From a virus, in the IMG/VR virus record IMGVR_UViG_3300028829_005098, positions 51,416 to 115,415 of that record: a stretch of DNA of 64,000 nt; one strand, written 5' to 3'. Shown in pieces: positions 48,608-57,955 of the stretch (the first letter of the stretch is position 1; each line of letters starts with the position of its first letter). The position numbers were made by a program, and so were the translations under genes. The notes below the pieces were generated by a model, which ran no database searches, was not told where the DNA came from, and saw nothing but the letters and a program-made list of their open reading frames with translations.

Positions 48608-48805
48608 ATGAATGATGCAAACTACAAATTAACAACGGTAAAAGTATTATCTGACAAATACTCAGAATTCAAAATGAATACCCTAACTTCTGATATGACC
48701 TTACAGAAATTGGTAAATCGTGCGATTCATTTGTATTTGACAGAAAACAAATTTAAAGAACAAGTCGATAAGACTAACCCTATCACCGATAATAAGAAAT
48801 ACTAA
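48608..48805 (+). CDS. Small ribbon-helix-helix-like protein (65 aa)
   Basis: From the ATG at 48608 the protein reads NDANYKLTTVKVLSDKYSEF then LTSDMTLQKLVNRAIHLYLT, i.e. a short strand followed by two helices, the outline of an Arc/MetJ-type ribbon-helix-helix DNA-binding protein. A TTG at 48587 in the same frame is less likely because it falls inside the promoter. It could be a small transcription regulator of the adjoining sugar block, which has its own promoter overlapping its end. The fold call is moderate. Confidence 0.72.
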   Translation: MNDANYKLTTVKVLSDKYSEFKMNTLTSDMTLQKLVNRAIHLYLTENKFKEQVDKTNPITDNKKY

Positions 48806-48834
48806 TTGACTTTTATTTCTTTTTGTTCCATAAT
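48806..48834 (+). promoter_or_regulatory. Sigma70-type promoter for the sugar-gene block
   Basis: -35 TTGACT (48806-48811), 17-base spacer, -10 CATAAT (48829-48834), then seven bases to the ATG at 48842. The predicted message begins at about the start codon (leaderless). Confidence 0.7.
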
Positions 48835-48841
48835 AAATGGA

Positions 48842-50101
48842 ATGAAACCTAATATACTGCTCATTGGAGATGATATACGATACCCAACTGGTGTGGGTAA
48901 TATATGTAAAGAACTTATCACAAGGACTTTAGACAAATATAATTGGATACAAATTGCCAATAAACAGAATCATCCTGAGTCAGGTAAGATAATTGATGTA
49001 AGTAAATCCATATCAGAACGATATAAAGTAGATGATTGCTATGTTCGTTTATATTGTTCAAATGGATACGGTGACGAGCAAACCTTATTTGGTATATGTG
49101 AGAATGAAAAAATTGATGCGGTAATTCACATTACCGATCCTAGATTTTACAAATGGTTATATTCAGTTGAAAATAAGTTAAGAAAAACAACACCTTTGTG
49201 TTATTATCATGTATGGGATAATTATCCAATTCCCACCTACAATCGTGGAGTTTATTTAAGTTGTGACTGGATAGGTTGTATTAGTCAACTTACTTACGAT
49301 GTTGTAACACAAGTTACAGACGGAGAGGTATTTTGTGAATATGTACCACATGGAGTTGATACAAGTATTTTTACAAAGATAGATAATGCTTCCATTAAAA
49401 ATGCACGTGAAAGTTTACTTGAAGAAAAATGTAAGTTTGCGGTTTTATGTAATAACGTAAACATGAGACGAAAACAGTTACCTACATCCATTGAGGGTTT
49501 TTCAAAGTTCTATAACACAATTTCAGAATCAGATAGAAAGCATACACTATTAATGCTACATACAAACTCTGTTGGTGAAGGTGGGCATGATTTAATTAAG
49601 TTAGTTAACGATTTATATCCCGAGGTAAATGTTTTATTTAGTACAAGCAAAGTCACTCCTGAAATACTAAATCAGATGTACAATACTTTTAGTGTTACAT
49701 TGAATACTGCTAGTAATGAAGGTTTCGGTTTATCTACACTAGAATCATTGTCAGCAGGAACTCCTATTATTTGTAACAAAACGGGTGGACTTAAAGATCA
49801 AATTGATAAAGACAATACATGGGGATTGGGTCTTGAACCAAGTATTTCAAAATTATCAGGTGATGGAAGTAGTCCTTATTTATACGAAGACTATGTTTCC
49901 GCAGACTCTGTTGCGTCTGCTATTCTAACTATGTATAATAAAACTGAAGATGAACTTGATAGCATGGGAAAACTCGGTCGTAGTTTCGTTGAAGAGAATT
50001 TTAAGATAGACCGAATGATAAATGGTTTAACGAATGGTATTGATTATGCAATAGCAAATTTTAAACCTTCCCCAAAATATAGATTTAATAAAGTATCATG
50101 A
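48842..50101 (+). CDS. GT-B family 4 glycosyltransferase
   Basis: About 419 residues from the ATG at 48842. The N-terminal domain starts PNILLIGDDIRYPTGVGNI, and the C-terminal domain contains NTASNEGFGLSTLESLSAGTPIICNKTGG, the E-x7-E donor-binding motif of GT4 retaining glycosyltransferases. It transfers a nucleotide-activated sugar to an unknown acceptor. Its stop overlaps the ATG of a second GT4 gene, so the pair is probably co-translated and may act in sequence. Confidence 0.88.
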   Translation: MKPNILLIGDDIRYPTGVGNICKELITRTLDKYNWIQIANKQNHPESGKIIDVSKSISERYKVDDCYVRLYCSNGYGDEQTLFGICENEKIDAVIHITDPRFYKWLYSVENKLRKTTPLCYYHVWDNYPIPTYNRGVYLSCDWIGCISQLTYDVVTQVTDGEVFCEYVPHGVDTSIFTKIDNASIKNARESLLEEKCKFAVLCNNVNMRRKQLPTSIEGFSKFYNTISESDRKHTLLMLHTNSVGEGGHDLIKLVNDLYPEVNVLFSTSKVTPEILNQMYNTFSVTLNTASNEGFGLSTLESLSAGTPIICNKTGGLKDQIDKDNTWGLGLEPSISKLSGDGSSPYLYEDYVSADSVASAILTMYNKTEDELDSMGKLGRSFVEENFKIDRMINGLTNGIDYAIANFKPSPKYRFNKVS

Positions 50102-51351
50102 AAAAGAAACTATTATATGTATCACCTATAATGTCAAGAAGTGGATATGGTGACCACGCACGTGAATTTGCACAATATCTTACTACAAAGAACAATGAAT
50201 ATGACATAAGAATGGTTGCTACACCCTGGGGTTCAAATCCACAAACAGGACTAATTGATAATCCACCATTGAACAAAAAATTATCGGAATATTTTATTAA
50301 AAACGATGATGCCTTTGAGGGATGTGATGTATATATTCAACTTGGACTTCCACCCGAATTTAAAGCAATTGGTCAATTCAATATAGGTATAACTGCAGGT
50401 GTAGAAACCGATACCGTTGGTTCTTCGTTTATAGATGGTGTAAATAAAATGGACCTGCTTATAGTTCCGTCTCAGTTTACAAAAGAAACATTTCTTAATT
50501 CATCGTATTCAAACAAACAAGGCAGAGTAATAAAAATAGAAACTCCCATTGAGGTAATACATGAATATGCCGATGACACGTTCTACAAAGATGAAGCAAT
50601 TAATTTAGGAACTATATCAGAGTTAAATCAAATAAAAGAAGACTTTTGTTTTTTATTTGTTGGTCAGTGGGTATCAAGTCACACAGATGATGGTGGACGT
50701 AAAAATGTTAATTCACTCATTGAATCGTTTTTAAATGCATTCTCCGATGAAAAAGATAAACCTGCACTGGTACTTAAAACTTCAGGTACGAATTTCAGTA
50801 TAAGTGATTATATAGATACCGAAAATAGAATCAAAGAAATATTAACAGAACATACATCCAAAGATTTGCCGAGCATTTATTTATTACACGGAAACTTTTC
50901 TTCAACTGAATTATATCAGTTATACAACAATCCTAAAATTAAAGCATTTGTAACACATACACGGGGTGAGGGATTCGGAAGACCAATACTAGAAGCATCA
51001 TTATCAGGAATTCCAGTTCTTGCAACTAAATGGTCAGGACACTTGGATATTATTGATAAAAAGAATTCTATATTACTACCTGGTCAACTACATGAGGTTG
51101 GAATTGATAATAGTATTTTTACAAAAGAATCAAAATGGATGACAGTTGATGGTGAATATTCTTCTAGTAAAATGAAAGAAGTTTTCCGTGAATATGAAAA
51201 ATATTCAAATAAAGCAGTCAAATTAAAAGAAATCAATTTAGAAAAATTTAGTCCGTCAAAAATTCACGATGATTGTGATAAAGTTTTTGAAAAATACTTA
51301 TCAGAGTTACCTGCGTTTGAAGATATAGAGTTACCTGAGTTGGATATATAA
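50098..51351 (+). CDS. GT-B family 4 glycosyltransferase (second)
   Basis: 417 residues. KKLLYVSPIMSRSGYGDHAREFAQYL opens the N-terminal Rossmann domain (G-x-G-D-H-A loop). The C-terminal domain has FVTHTRGEGFGRPILEASLSGIPVLATKWSGH, the E-x7-E-type donor site, followed by a C-terminal helical tail. It is related in fold to the gene before it but not closely similar. Acceptor unknown; together the two suggest stepwise building of a glycan. Confidence 0.88.
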   Translation: MKKKLLYVSPIMSRSGYGDHAREFAQYLTTKNNEYDIRMVATPWGSNPQTGLIDNPPLNKKLSEYFIKNDDAFEGCDVYIQLGLPPEFKAIGQFNIGITAGVETDTVGSSFIDGVNKMDLLIVPSQFTKETFLNSSYSNKQGRVIKIETPIEVIHEYADDTFYKDEAINLGTISELNQIKEDFCFLFVGQWVSSHTDDGGRKNVNSLIESFLNAFSDEKDKPALVLKTSGTNFSISDYIDTENRIKEILTEHTSKDLPSIYLLHGNFSSTELYQLYNNPKIKAFVTHTRGEGFGRPILEASLSGIPVLATKWSGHLDIIDKKNSILLPGQLHEVGIDNSIFTKESKWMTVDGEYSSSKMKEVFREYEKYSNKAVKLKEINLEKFSPSKIHDDCDKVFEKYLSELPAFEDIELPELDI

Positions 51352-51382
51352 TAACTAACTTGTTTCATATATATTATATGTT

Positions 51383-52078
51383 ATGAGTTATTACAGAGAT
51401 TATCTTCGAAGAATGGTTGGTGGTGTTCGTGCAGGTAACAAACGACTACTAAAACCAGGTCAAATATGTACCTTTATGTACAATAACTCAACAATTGATG
51501 AGTCTATATCAAGACGAAAGTTTTACAGAATCATATTTGTATTAAATACATGGAAAGATACTAGAGGATTAAAACTTCACGCATTAAGTCTTGAGAATAT
51601 TCCTTGGACACGTTTTCGTGAATTTATTAAACGAATACTCGTTACGGATACACTTTCACTATTAAAAAGACGATATGAAATAAAAAGTCCAATCAATGAA
51701 TTAATCAACCGACCTCGTCCATTCTATGAATCTCATGTCAAGAAATTATTAAGTTTTGATTGTTATAGGACATACACATTAACAGAGATTAAAAATTGCA
51801 GAGTTGGATACCTTAATTTCTCATCTATGTTTTCTGATTATCAAAAAAAGGACACAATTATACGAAAAACCGATAATATATCCGATATAAAAATGGAACG
51901 TTCGGTTGTTGAGAGAAATTTAAATTTAAATTTATCAAAAATAAATGACAAGACATTTCGTTCAGCCATTATAGACAGATTTGGTAGTGTTGATAATTTC
52001 CTACAAGTATATAAAGATCTTGAAGAATTCATAAATGGAGTTGAAAATAAAGAGCAAACTGATAAGTTTAGATTATGA
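51383..52078 (+). CDS. Hypothetical basic protein (231 aa)
   Basis: No function recognised. The N-terminus (YRDYLRRMVGGVRAG) is basic, followed by LKPGQICTFMYNN, FYRIIFVLNTWKD and LKLHALSLENIPWTRFREF, resembling a conserved unknown found in other marine T4-like phages. No membrane segment or catalytic motif can be named. Its stop overlaps the next GT2 gene by 4 bases, so it belongs to the sugar-block message even if its role is different. Confidence 0.75.
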   Translation: MSYYRDYLRRMVGGVRAGNKRLLKPGQICTFMYNNSTIDESISRRKFYRIIFVLNTWKDTRGLKLHALSLENIPWTRFREFIKRILVTDTLSLLKRRYEIKSPINELINRPRPFYESHVKKLLSFDCYRTYTLTEIKNCRVGYLNFSSMFSDYQKKDTIIRKTDNISDIKMERSVVERNLNLNLSKINDKTFRSAIIDRFGSVDNFLQVYKDLEEFINGVENKEQTDKFRL

Positions 52079-52704
52079 AAATTAGTTACGCAATCTGCAC
52101 TCACAACGAAGACGAAACACTATTAAATCTATTATATAGGATTAATGAATATTTAGATGCAGAAGATGAAATAGTTGTATTAGATGATTATTCTAACAAC
52201 TTAGAAACTCTAAAAATATTGGAATCACTCGGTAATGTTCATAAAAATAAATTAAACAAGGATTTTTCAAATCATAAAAATATATTGAATAGTAAGTGTA
52301 AAGGTGATTTTATATTTCAGTTAGATTCAGACGAACTTCCATCTAAACACCTAATGAAAAATATAAAAAAAATTATAGAGTTAAATGCAAAAAAAGATTT
52401 ATTTTATATACCAAGAACAAATAAAGTAAATGGAATAACACAAAAACATTTAAAAATGTATAAGTGGAAACTTGATAAATTTGGTAGAATAAACTATCCA
52501 GATTACCAAGGAAGACTTTTCAAAAACACTAAAACTATAAAGTGGACTCGTGCTTTACATGAACATATCATTGGACATACAAACTATACAAAGTTACCAA
52601 CTGACTCTAACTTAGAAATACATCATATAAAAGATATAAAAACACAGGAAAGAGCAAATCAGTTTTATAATGACAATTATACTGACGACTTTGAGATTAA
52701 ATGA
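52075..52704 (+). CDS. GT2-type glycosyltransferase (short)
   Basis: 209 residues. KISYAICTHNEDETLLNLL, then DEIVVLDDYS and FIFQLDSDELPS (the DxD metal site), are typical of GT-A family 2 enzymes. The length is short, so only the catalytic core is present. Overlaps both neighbours by 4 bases. Donor and acceptor are unknown. Confidence 0.85.
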   Translation: MKISYAICTHNEDETLLNLLYRINEYLDAEDEIVVLDDYSNNLETLKILESLGNVHKNKLNKDFSNHKNILNSKCKGDFIFQLDSDELPSKHLMKNIKKIIELNAKKDLFYIPRTNKVNGITQKHLKMYKWKLDKFGRINYPDYQGRLFKNTKTIKWTRALHEHIIGHTNYTKLPTDSNLEIHHIKDIKTQERANQFYNDNYTDDFEIK

Positions 52705-54374
52705 ACACAACTGATATAGCATTAGTATGTTGTTACTTTAATCCATGCAATTATGTATCAAAGTATTTTAACTTTCTTAACTTTTACAGAGAAATAATTG
52801 ATACAAAAAATTTACATCTTCATGTTGTAGAGTGTATACACACCAAATCAAAATTTAAAATAAGTGACAATTTAAATGTACATACAAAAGTGTATTGTAA
52901 TGAAATTTATTGGCAAAAAGAACAATTATTAAATCTAGGAATAAATAAACTTAAAAATGATTTTAAATATGTAGGGTGGGTAGATGGAGACATTCACATC
53001 ACCAACCCGTTTTGGATTAACAGAATAATCGAGTCACTTGAAGATAATAAAATAACTCAAATTTGTAAAAAAATTCTAAAAGAAACAAACTTTAAACAAG
53101 ACTATGAAGAAACGCACTCGGTTGCAAACTTTTTACAGACAACGGATGATGTTCAAAAACTTTTACACAACAGAATTGGAGAACCTGGATATGGATATGC
53201 TTATCACTCAGAATTATTCCACGACAAAAGTATGCCACTTTACGATAAGGCAATATGTGGCTCTGGTGACTTTTTAAATTTAGTAGGTTATCTTGATATT
53301 AAAGATATAGACAACTTCATTAATCACGATAGATTTTTTAACGGACTTGAATATGTAAAGCAGGACTTTATAGATTGGAGACGTAGAAATAAATTGGTAA
53401 AAAAAATTGGTTGTAGCAATAATCAAATAAAAATTACATACCACGGATCGGTAAAAAACAGAAAGTATATAACCCGAGAATCTATTTTAAAAAAAGCAAA
53501 ATATAATCCAATTATTGATGTTACTTACAATGAAAAGACGCAAATGTATAATATTACTAAAGATACACTTCGCAAATCAATATCTGGATATTTTCGTTCA
53601 AGACGTGAAGACGATTTTTTTGCATCAAGTATGAATTTATCACACTTTAAAAAACGAGTATATTCTTTAATCAAACATTATGACCAAAATTTTAATACAA
53701 ACGAAGATCCATTCTCTTTTTTAAAAAAAATAAAAACAGGACTCAAACCAAGTACGCAAAAAAAACTAAAAAACCAAACAGACTACATTTGCATTAAAAA
53801 CTACAAAGATGTAAAATTTACGGAAATCAATAAAGATGTAATTGTCGTTAATAATCTAGAAGAAGATACTAAAAAGAGTTATATAGAACAATATCTTAGA
53901 TATATAATAAACAATTATGATAATCTACCAACTACATTATGTTTAATTAATGAAGAATTTCCAAAGTCCTGGAAATTTCTAAATAAACAAATATCATTTC
54001 ATAATAAACAAAAACAACCAAAGTGCACCGTTGCATCTGAATATGAAATAGATATTGAGTTATCTAAAAACCTTCATGTAAAAATAGATGAAGAAATTGA
54101 AAGATCAAGATATAATTTTAAACAATGGCACTCAATATTTCTCGGGACATTTCCATATAGAATTCAACCAGTAAATGAATATGTAAAGTTAATTGACATA
54201 AATAAAAATTTATATGTAACCAAGAGTTGTGATAATAATTTTATAGTTTCAGGTGAAAGTATATTAAAAAACAAAAAAGAGTTTTATGAAAAAATATATT
54301 ACACAATTACAAAAAGAAATAACGAAGAAGAGTTCCTATATTTTAGAATGATATTTCCAAGAATATTTAAATGA
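52701..54374 (+). CDS. Putative GT-A glycosyltransferase-like protein (557 aa)
   Basis: The first 250 residues have a GT-A outline: IALVCCYFNPCNY, a WVDGDIHITNPFW segment with D-G-D as the metal site, and a late H (ITYHGSVKNRKYI). A basic segment with YFRSRREDD follows, then about 240 residues without a recognised domain. It is probably a glycosyltransferase with an added C-terminal domain of unknown role, encoded in the same overlapping run as the GT2 gene before and the GT-like gene after. Confidence 0.72.
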   Translation: MNTTDIALVCCYFNPCNYVSKYFNFLNFYREIIDTKNLHLHVVECIHTKSKFKISDNLNVHTKVYCNEIYWQKEQLLNLGINKLKNDFKYVGWVDGDIHITNPFWINRIIESLEDNKITQICKKILKETNFKQDYEETHSVANFLQTTDDVQKLLHNRIGEPGYGYAYHSELFHDKSMPLYDKAICGSGDFLNLVGYLDIKDIDNFINHDRFFNGLEYVKQDFIDWRRRNKLVKKIGCSNNQIKITYHGSVKNRKYITRESILKKAKYNPIIDVTYNEKTQMYNITKDTLRKSISGYFRSRREDDFFASSMNLSHFKKRVYSLIKHYDQNFNTNEDPFSFLKKIKTGLKPSTQKKLKNQTDYICIKNYKDVKFTEINKDVIVVNNLEEDTKKSYIEQYLRYIINNYDNLPTTLCLINEEFPKSWKFLNKQISFHNKQKQPKCTVASEYEIDIELSKNLHVKIDEEIERSRYNFKQWHSIFLGTFPYRIQPVNEYVKLIDINKNLYVTKSCDNNFIVSGESILKNKKEFYEKIYYTITKRNNEEEFLYFRMIFPRIFK

Positions 54375-55240
54375 ACATAATATCAATACATTGCTTTCCA
54401 CATGAATTAGAACAATATAATCGTATTCTAAGTCAACTTAATTTATGCTTCGAGTATATTAAAAATAAAGATAATTTTAAAATAATTTCTTGTCTAAATT
54501 TAAACAAGACAATACTAGACATAGATAGTGAAGAGCAAGAAAAATATATATACATATATAAGAATACATCTAAGCAAAGTAAACTGCAAATTGAAACAAT
54601 AATACAAAAGAATGACAATTTTCTAGGAGTAAATGAACATAGACGACATACAATTAAAGAATCCAATGAAAATGATAATATTATTTTCCTTGATTGTGAT
54701 TTACACTTTAATAAAAAAATACTCGGTCATCTTGAAAACTCAATTGATAAAATAAAAAATATACTAGATTGGTATATAATCAGTCCAAGTCTTGTAAAAA
54801 TGTGGGACAACACATGGGATTGTTTGGTTAACGAAAACTACCTAAACAAACCACTCGGAATATGCAATTCGATCAAAAACCACGATGAGATTACAAACAG
54901 AGATTACGGAAAAATTTATTTATCACCCATAAGAACCTTCAAGTGGGGTGGTGGTTGGTTTAATTCAATATCCGCATCACTATTAAAACAAATAGGAATC
55001 CCAACTACATTTAAAGGTTATGGACCAGATGATACTTTTGCGATGGAATGTTGTAAACTTCTTAAAAAAGAAAAACATAAAATACAACAATTTAAAATAA
55101 ATAACTTGATTGTGTGCGAGAATAGAAATTTAATGTACACCGAGAAACAATTTCGTAAAAATATACCGAACTTTCGTGCAGAATCGGAAAAGAACTTTCA
55201 CTCAGAACTAAATAAATTTTATATAAAAATAAAAACTTAA
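54371..55240 (+). CDS. Putative GT-A glycosyltransferase-like protein (289 aa)
   Basis: IIFLDCDLHF supplies a D-x-D-like metal site, and FKWGGGWFNSISASLLKQIG with FKGYGPDDTFAMECC resembles the acceptor loop of GT-A enzymes with a galactosyltransferase-like end (GGWF...YGPDD). The C-terminal tail is charged. It is last in the overlapping run of sugar-transfer genes. No sugar can be assigned. Confidence 0.75.
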   Translation: MNIISIHCFPHELEQYNRILSQLNLCFEYIKNKDNFKIISCLNLNKTILDIDSEEQEKYIYIYKNTSKQSKLQIETIIQKNDNFLGVNEHRRHTIKESNENDNIIFLDCDLHFNKKILGHLENSIDKIKNILDWYIISPSLVKMWDNTWDCLVNENYLNKPLGICNSIKNHDEITNRDYGKIYLSPIRTFKWGGGWFNSISASLLKQIGIPTTFKGYGPDDTFAMECCKLLKKEKHKIQQFKINNLIVCENRNLMYTEKQFRKNIPNFRAESEKNFHSELNKFYIKIKT

Positions 55241-55251
55241 TATATATTATT

Positions 55252-56061
55252 ATGAAATGTGCTAAAAAAATAGCAATATCCATTGTTTTATTTAGTTTAT
55301 TATTTACACAGGGTTGCATATCAGTTTCTAATTGGGGTCTAAAACAAGATAGAACGGAAATTGCAGGACAATTAAACAGACATGAATCAGAACTTGAACG
55401 TCATGTTCGTTCATATGTAACCGGAACGGTAGATGCACTTGCATTGTCGGATGATAAATCAAGTGAAGATATAGTTGCACTTAATTTAGCAAAAAAGGCA
55501 CAAGAAATAGTGGGGTTACCGAAACCTGGTGACAAAATTCATGTTATAGACTTAATAAACAAAAATGAGTCGGCACTGGAAAATATAGATGACCGAGAAC
55601 TTGATGTAATAAAATTACACAGAAGAAAAGAAGTGCTTGGTTATGATCTAAAAGACACAGAAGAAAAACTTATTAGTTTAGGTGAATTAAAAGCAAAAGA
55701 ACAAAAAGAAGGATTCTTTGACAGAATTTGGGCATGGTTAACAGGAACTTTTGGATTTATCGGAGCAATTGTTGCCATAGTGTTATTAGGACCTGCAATG
55801 CTTCCTATACTTACACAATTCATTGGATATTTTGTAGCAAAAATTCCTGGACTTATAGCATGGTTTGGAATCACAAGCAGTCAGTTAACTACTAACATAA
55901 TTCGTGGAGTAAACGATGCAAAGCAAAAAATAAGATCTGCGGACGAGGAAAAGAAATTTACAAAAAACGAAGTATTAAATATATTCGGAAACTCACTTGG
56001 TAATAGCACCAATGTTTCTGATAAAAACGCAATTGACAGAATAAAAAGAAAATTCAAATAA
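55252..56061 (+). CDS. Lipoprotein with internal hydrophobic segment
   Basis: Residues 3-22 (AKKIAISIVLFSLLFTQGC) form a lipoprotein-type signal with C22 as lipidation site; the -3 position is Thr, less usual than Leu. A polar helical part (30-155) follows, then a 45-residue hydrophobic stretch (FGFIGAIVAIVLLGPAMLPI and IPGLIAWFGI) and a charged tail. It is presumably lipid-anchored in the host envelope and membrane-spanning. It could be a spanin-like lysis protein, a superinfection-exclusion protein or a membrane partner of the sugar enzymes; the sequence does not decide. It lies between the glycosyltransferases and the nucleotide-sugar dehydrogenase. Confidence 0.78.
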   Translation: MKCAKKIAISIVLFSLLFTQGCISVSNWGLKQDRTEIAGQLNRHESELERHVRSYVTGTVDALALSDDKSSEDIVALNLAKKAQEIVGLPKPGDKIHVIDLINKNESALENIDDRELDVIKLHRRKEVLGYDLKDTEEKLISLGELKAKEQKEGFFDRIWAWLTGTFGFIGAIVAIVLLGPAMLPILTQFIGYFVAKIPGLIAWFGITSSQLTTNIIRGVNDAKQKIRSADEEKKFTKNEVLNIFGNSLGNSTNVSDKNAIDRIKRKFK

Positions 56062-56132
56062 TTCATATCCATCTTATATTTATAAAAAAAGGTTATACGC
56101 AAATATAATTTAAAAGATGGAGAGTGCGTTTA

Positions 56133-56969
56133 ATGAGAGTAGGAGTAGTTGGTAATGGATTTGTAGGTCACGCAATGACCTTATTAAGACCATATGTAGA
56201 TGTATTGGTATGGGATATAGAAGAAGAAAAAAGAGAACCAAAGAATTTAACATTTGATAGTTTCGTAAGTGATTCCGAGATAATTTTCGTAGCAGTACCC
56301 ACTCCTATGAATTCAGACGGGAGTTGTAATCTTGATATTGTAAGAAGTGTATGCGAAGAAATACAAGAACACGCTGATACAAAACATATCGTACTTCGTT
56401 CAACTGTTTTACCTGGTACAAGTGAAGAACTAGATGTTGCATTTATGCCGGAGTTTCTTACTGAAAAAAATTGGAAAACTGATTTTAAAAACTGCGATCA
56501 ATGGATACTTGGTTCTGATGATTTATTTTTATATGAAAAAATGAAAAGAATGTTTGAACTTGCATATAACAATGGAAACGGAAGTATAATAAATAAAGAA
56601 GTGATTCAATGTAAGTCATCTGAAGCGGAAATGATAAAATATGTAAAAAATGTTTTTCTAAGTGTTAAGGTAGGTTTCTTTAACGAAATGGAAAATATAT
56701 GCGATGAACTTGATATTAACTACGAAAATGTAAGATGTATAGCAACTGACGATAAACGGATTGGTTCTGGTCACACGAAAGTTCCAGGGCACGATGGAAA
56801 GAGAGGATTCGGAGGAACTTGTTTTCCAAAAGATACAAACGCACTTGCAAAATTTGCTAAAGATGAAGCAATACCAACTCCTATATTAAACTCGGTAATA
56901 AAAAGAAACGAAGAACTTGATCGTCCCGAGAAAGATTGGAAAACAAACAAAGGAAGGGCAGTTACATGA
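56133..56969 (+). CDS. Truncated UDP-glucose/GDP-mannose dehydrogenase-like enzyme
   Basis: The N-terminal NAD-binding motif VGVVGNGFVGHA, then VAVPTPMNSDGSCNLD, RSTVLPGTSEEL, a MPEFLTE strand and KYVKNVFLSVKVGFFNEM, are those of UDP-sugar dehydrogenases. GFGGTCFPKD supplies the catalytic Cys. The protein ends at 279 residues, soon after the central helix, so the C-terminal UDP-binding domain (usual total about 430 residues) is absent. Activity is uncertain. ATG at 56133 is preferred over the GTG at 56124 because GGAGAG lies eight bases before it. The stop overlaps the next ATG. Confidence 0.85.
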   Translation: MRVGVVGNGFVGHAMTLLRPYVDVLVWDIEEEKREPKNLTFDSFVSDSEIIFVAVPTPMNSDGSCNLDIVRSVCEEIQEHADTKHIVLRSTVLPGTSEELDVAFMPEFLTEKNWKTDFKNCDQWILGSDDLFLYEKMKRMFELAYNNGNGSIINKEVIQCKSSEAEMIKYVKNVFLSVKVGFFNEMENICDELDINYENVRCIATDDKRIGSGHTKVPGHDGKRGFGGTCFPKDTNALAKFAKDEAIPTPILNSVIKRNEELDRPEKDWKTNKGRAVT

Positions 56970-57955
56970 GCATAGAATATGATTTATTCAACGGAGATGC
57001 CGATGGCATTATAAGTGTACATCAGTATAGAATGTTTAAACCCAAGAAAACCAATTTAATTTCAGGAATAAAACGAGATGTTACTTTGTTAAGACATTGT
57101 GATTCTATAAAAAACACTAAAATTAATGTATTTGATATATCGGTGCTATCAAACGAAGAATATATTGATTCCATTTTAAAGAAAAATAATAAAATCATTT
57201 GGTATGACCACCATGAAACAGGTGGCAGAGTCAGTGCAGATAATATTAAAATTAGTGTAGATACTGACCCAAATACGTGTACAAATATTATTGTAGATAA
57301 AACACTCGGTGGAATTTATCGTCCTTGGACAATATGCGGAGCATACGGAGATAATTTACACGATAAAGCAAACGAGTTAAATCTTAGTTTTAGTAAAGAG
57401 CAAATGAAAATTTTTCAAGAAGTTGGTGAAACTTTAAACTATAATGGATATGGACTAAAAATTGAAGACTTAAATGCTAATCCAAAAGATGTATTATTAG
57501 ACTTAATGAATTACGAATCACCATTTGAGTATCATGCTAAGTCGAAGTTATTTAATAAAATAAAAAATCAAATGAAACTTGATAGAGAAAAACTTGAAAG
57601 TAGTGAAATGTTACATAAATCCCACGCAGGTGAAGTTTTATTATTACCAAATGGACAAGAAGCAACAAGATACTCAGGCATATTTAGCAATAAAAAATCC
57701 ACCGATAATCCAGACCAAGCATTTGCGATTATTACGCACGGAAATAATGATACATATCGTGTAAGCATTCGTTCACCACAAAATAATCCAACTGGAGCAA
57801 GTAAACTTGCACTTCGTTTTCCAAGTGGAGGGGGTCGTGAAAAGGCCGCAGGAATAAACGAACTTCCGAAAAATAAATTAAAAAGTTTTATAGATAATTT
57901 TTGCCAAGTATATGCCAATCATGATGTAGGTAAAATTAATAAATTCAAAAAATGA
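56966..57955 (+). CDS. DHH-superfamily phosphoesterase
   Basis: About 329 residues from the ATG at 56966. Motifs in order: YDLFNGDADGI, VFDIS, IIWYDHHETG (the DHH box), AYGDNL and, in the DHHA1 domain, RFPSGGGREKAAG. The family hydrolyses phosphodiester bonds in short RNA, cyclic dinucleotides or DNA (NrnA, GdpP, RecJ type). Substrate unknown. The start uses the ATGA overlap with the preceding gene; an earlier ATG at 56936 would lie inside that gene. It is an unusual neighbour for sugar genes; degradation of cyclic-dinucleotide signals would be a possible job, by inference only. Confidence 0.85.
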   Translation: MSIEYDLFNGDADGIISVHQYRMFKPKKTNLISGIKRDVTLLRHCDSIKNTKINVFDISVLSNEEYIDSILKKNNKIIWYDHHETGGRVSADNIKISVDTDPNTCTNIIVDKTLGGIYRPWTICGAYGDNLHDKANELNLSFSKEQMKIFQEVGETLNYNGYGLKIEDLNANPKDVLLDLMNYESPFEYHAKSKLFNKIKNQMKLDREKLESSEMLHKSHAGEVLLLPNGQEATRYSGIFSNKKSTDNPDQAFAIITHGNNDTYRVSIRSPQNNPTGASKLALRFPSGGGREKAAGINELPKNKLKSFIDNFCQVYANHDVGKINKFKK

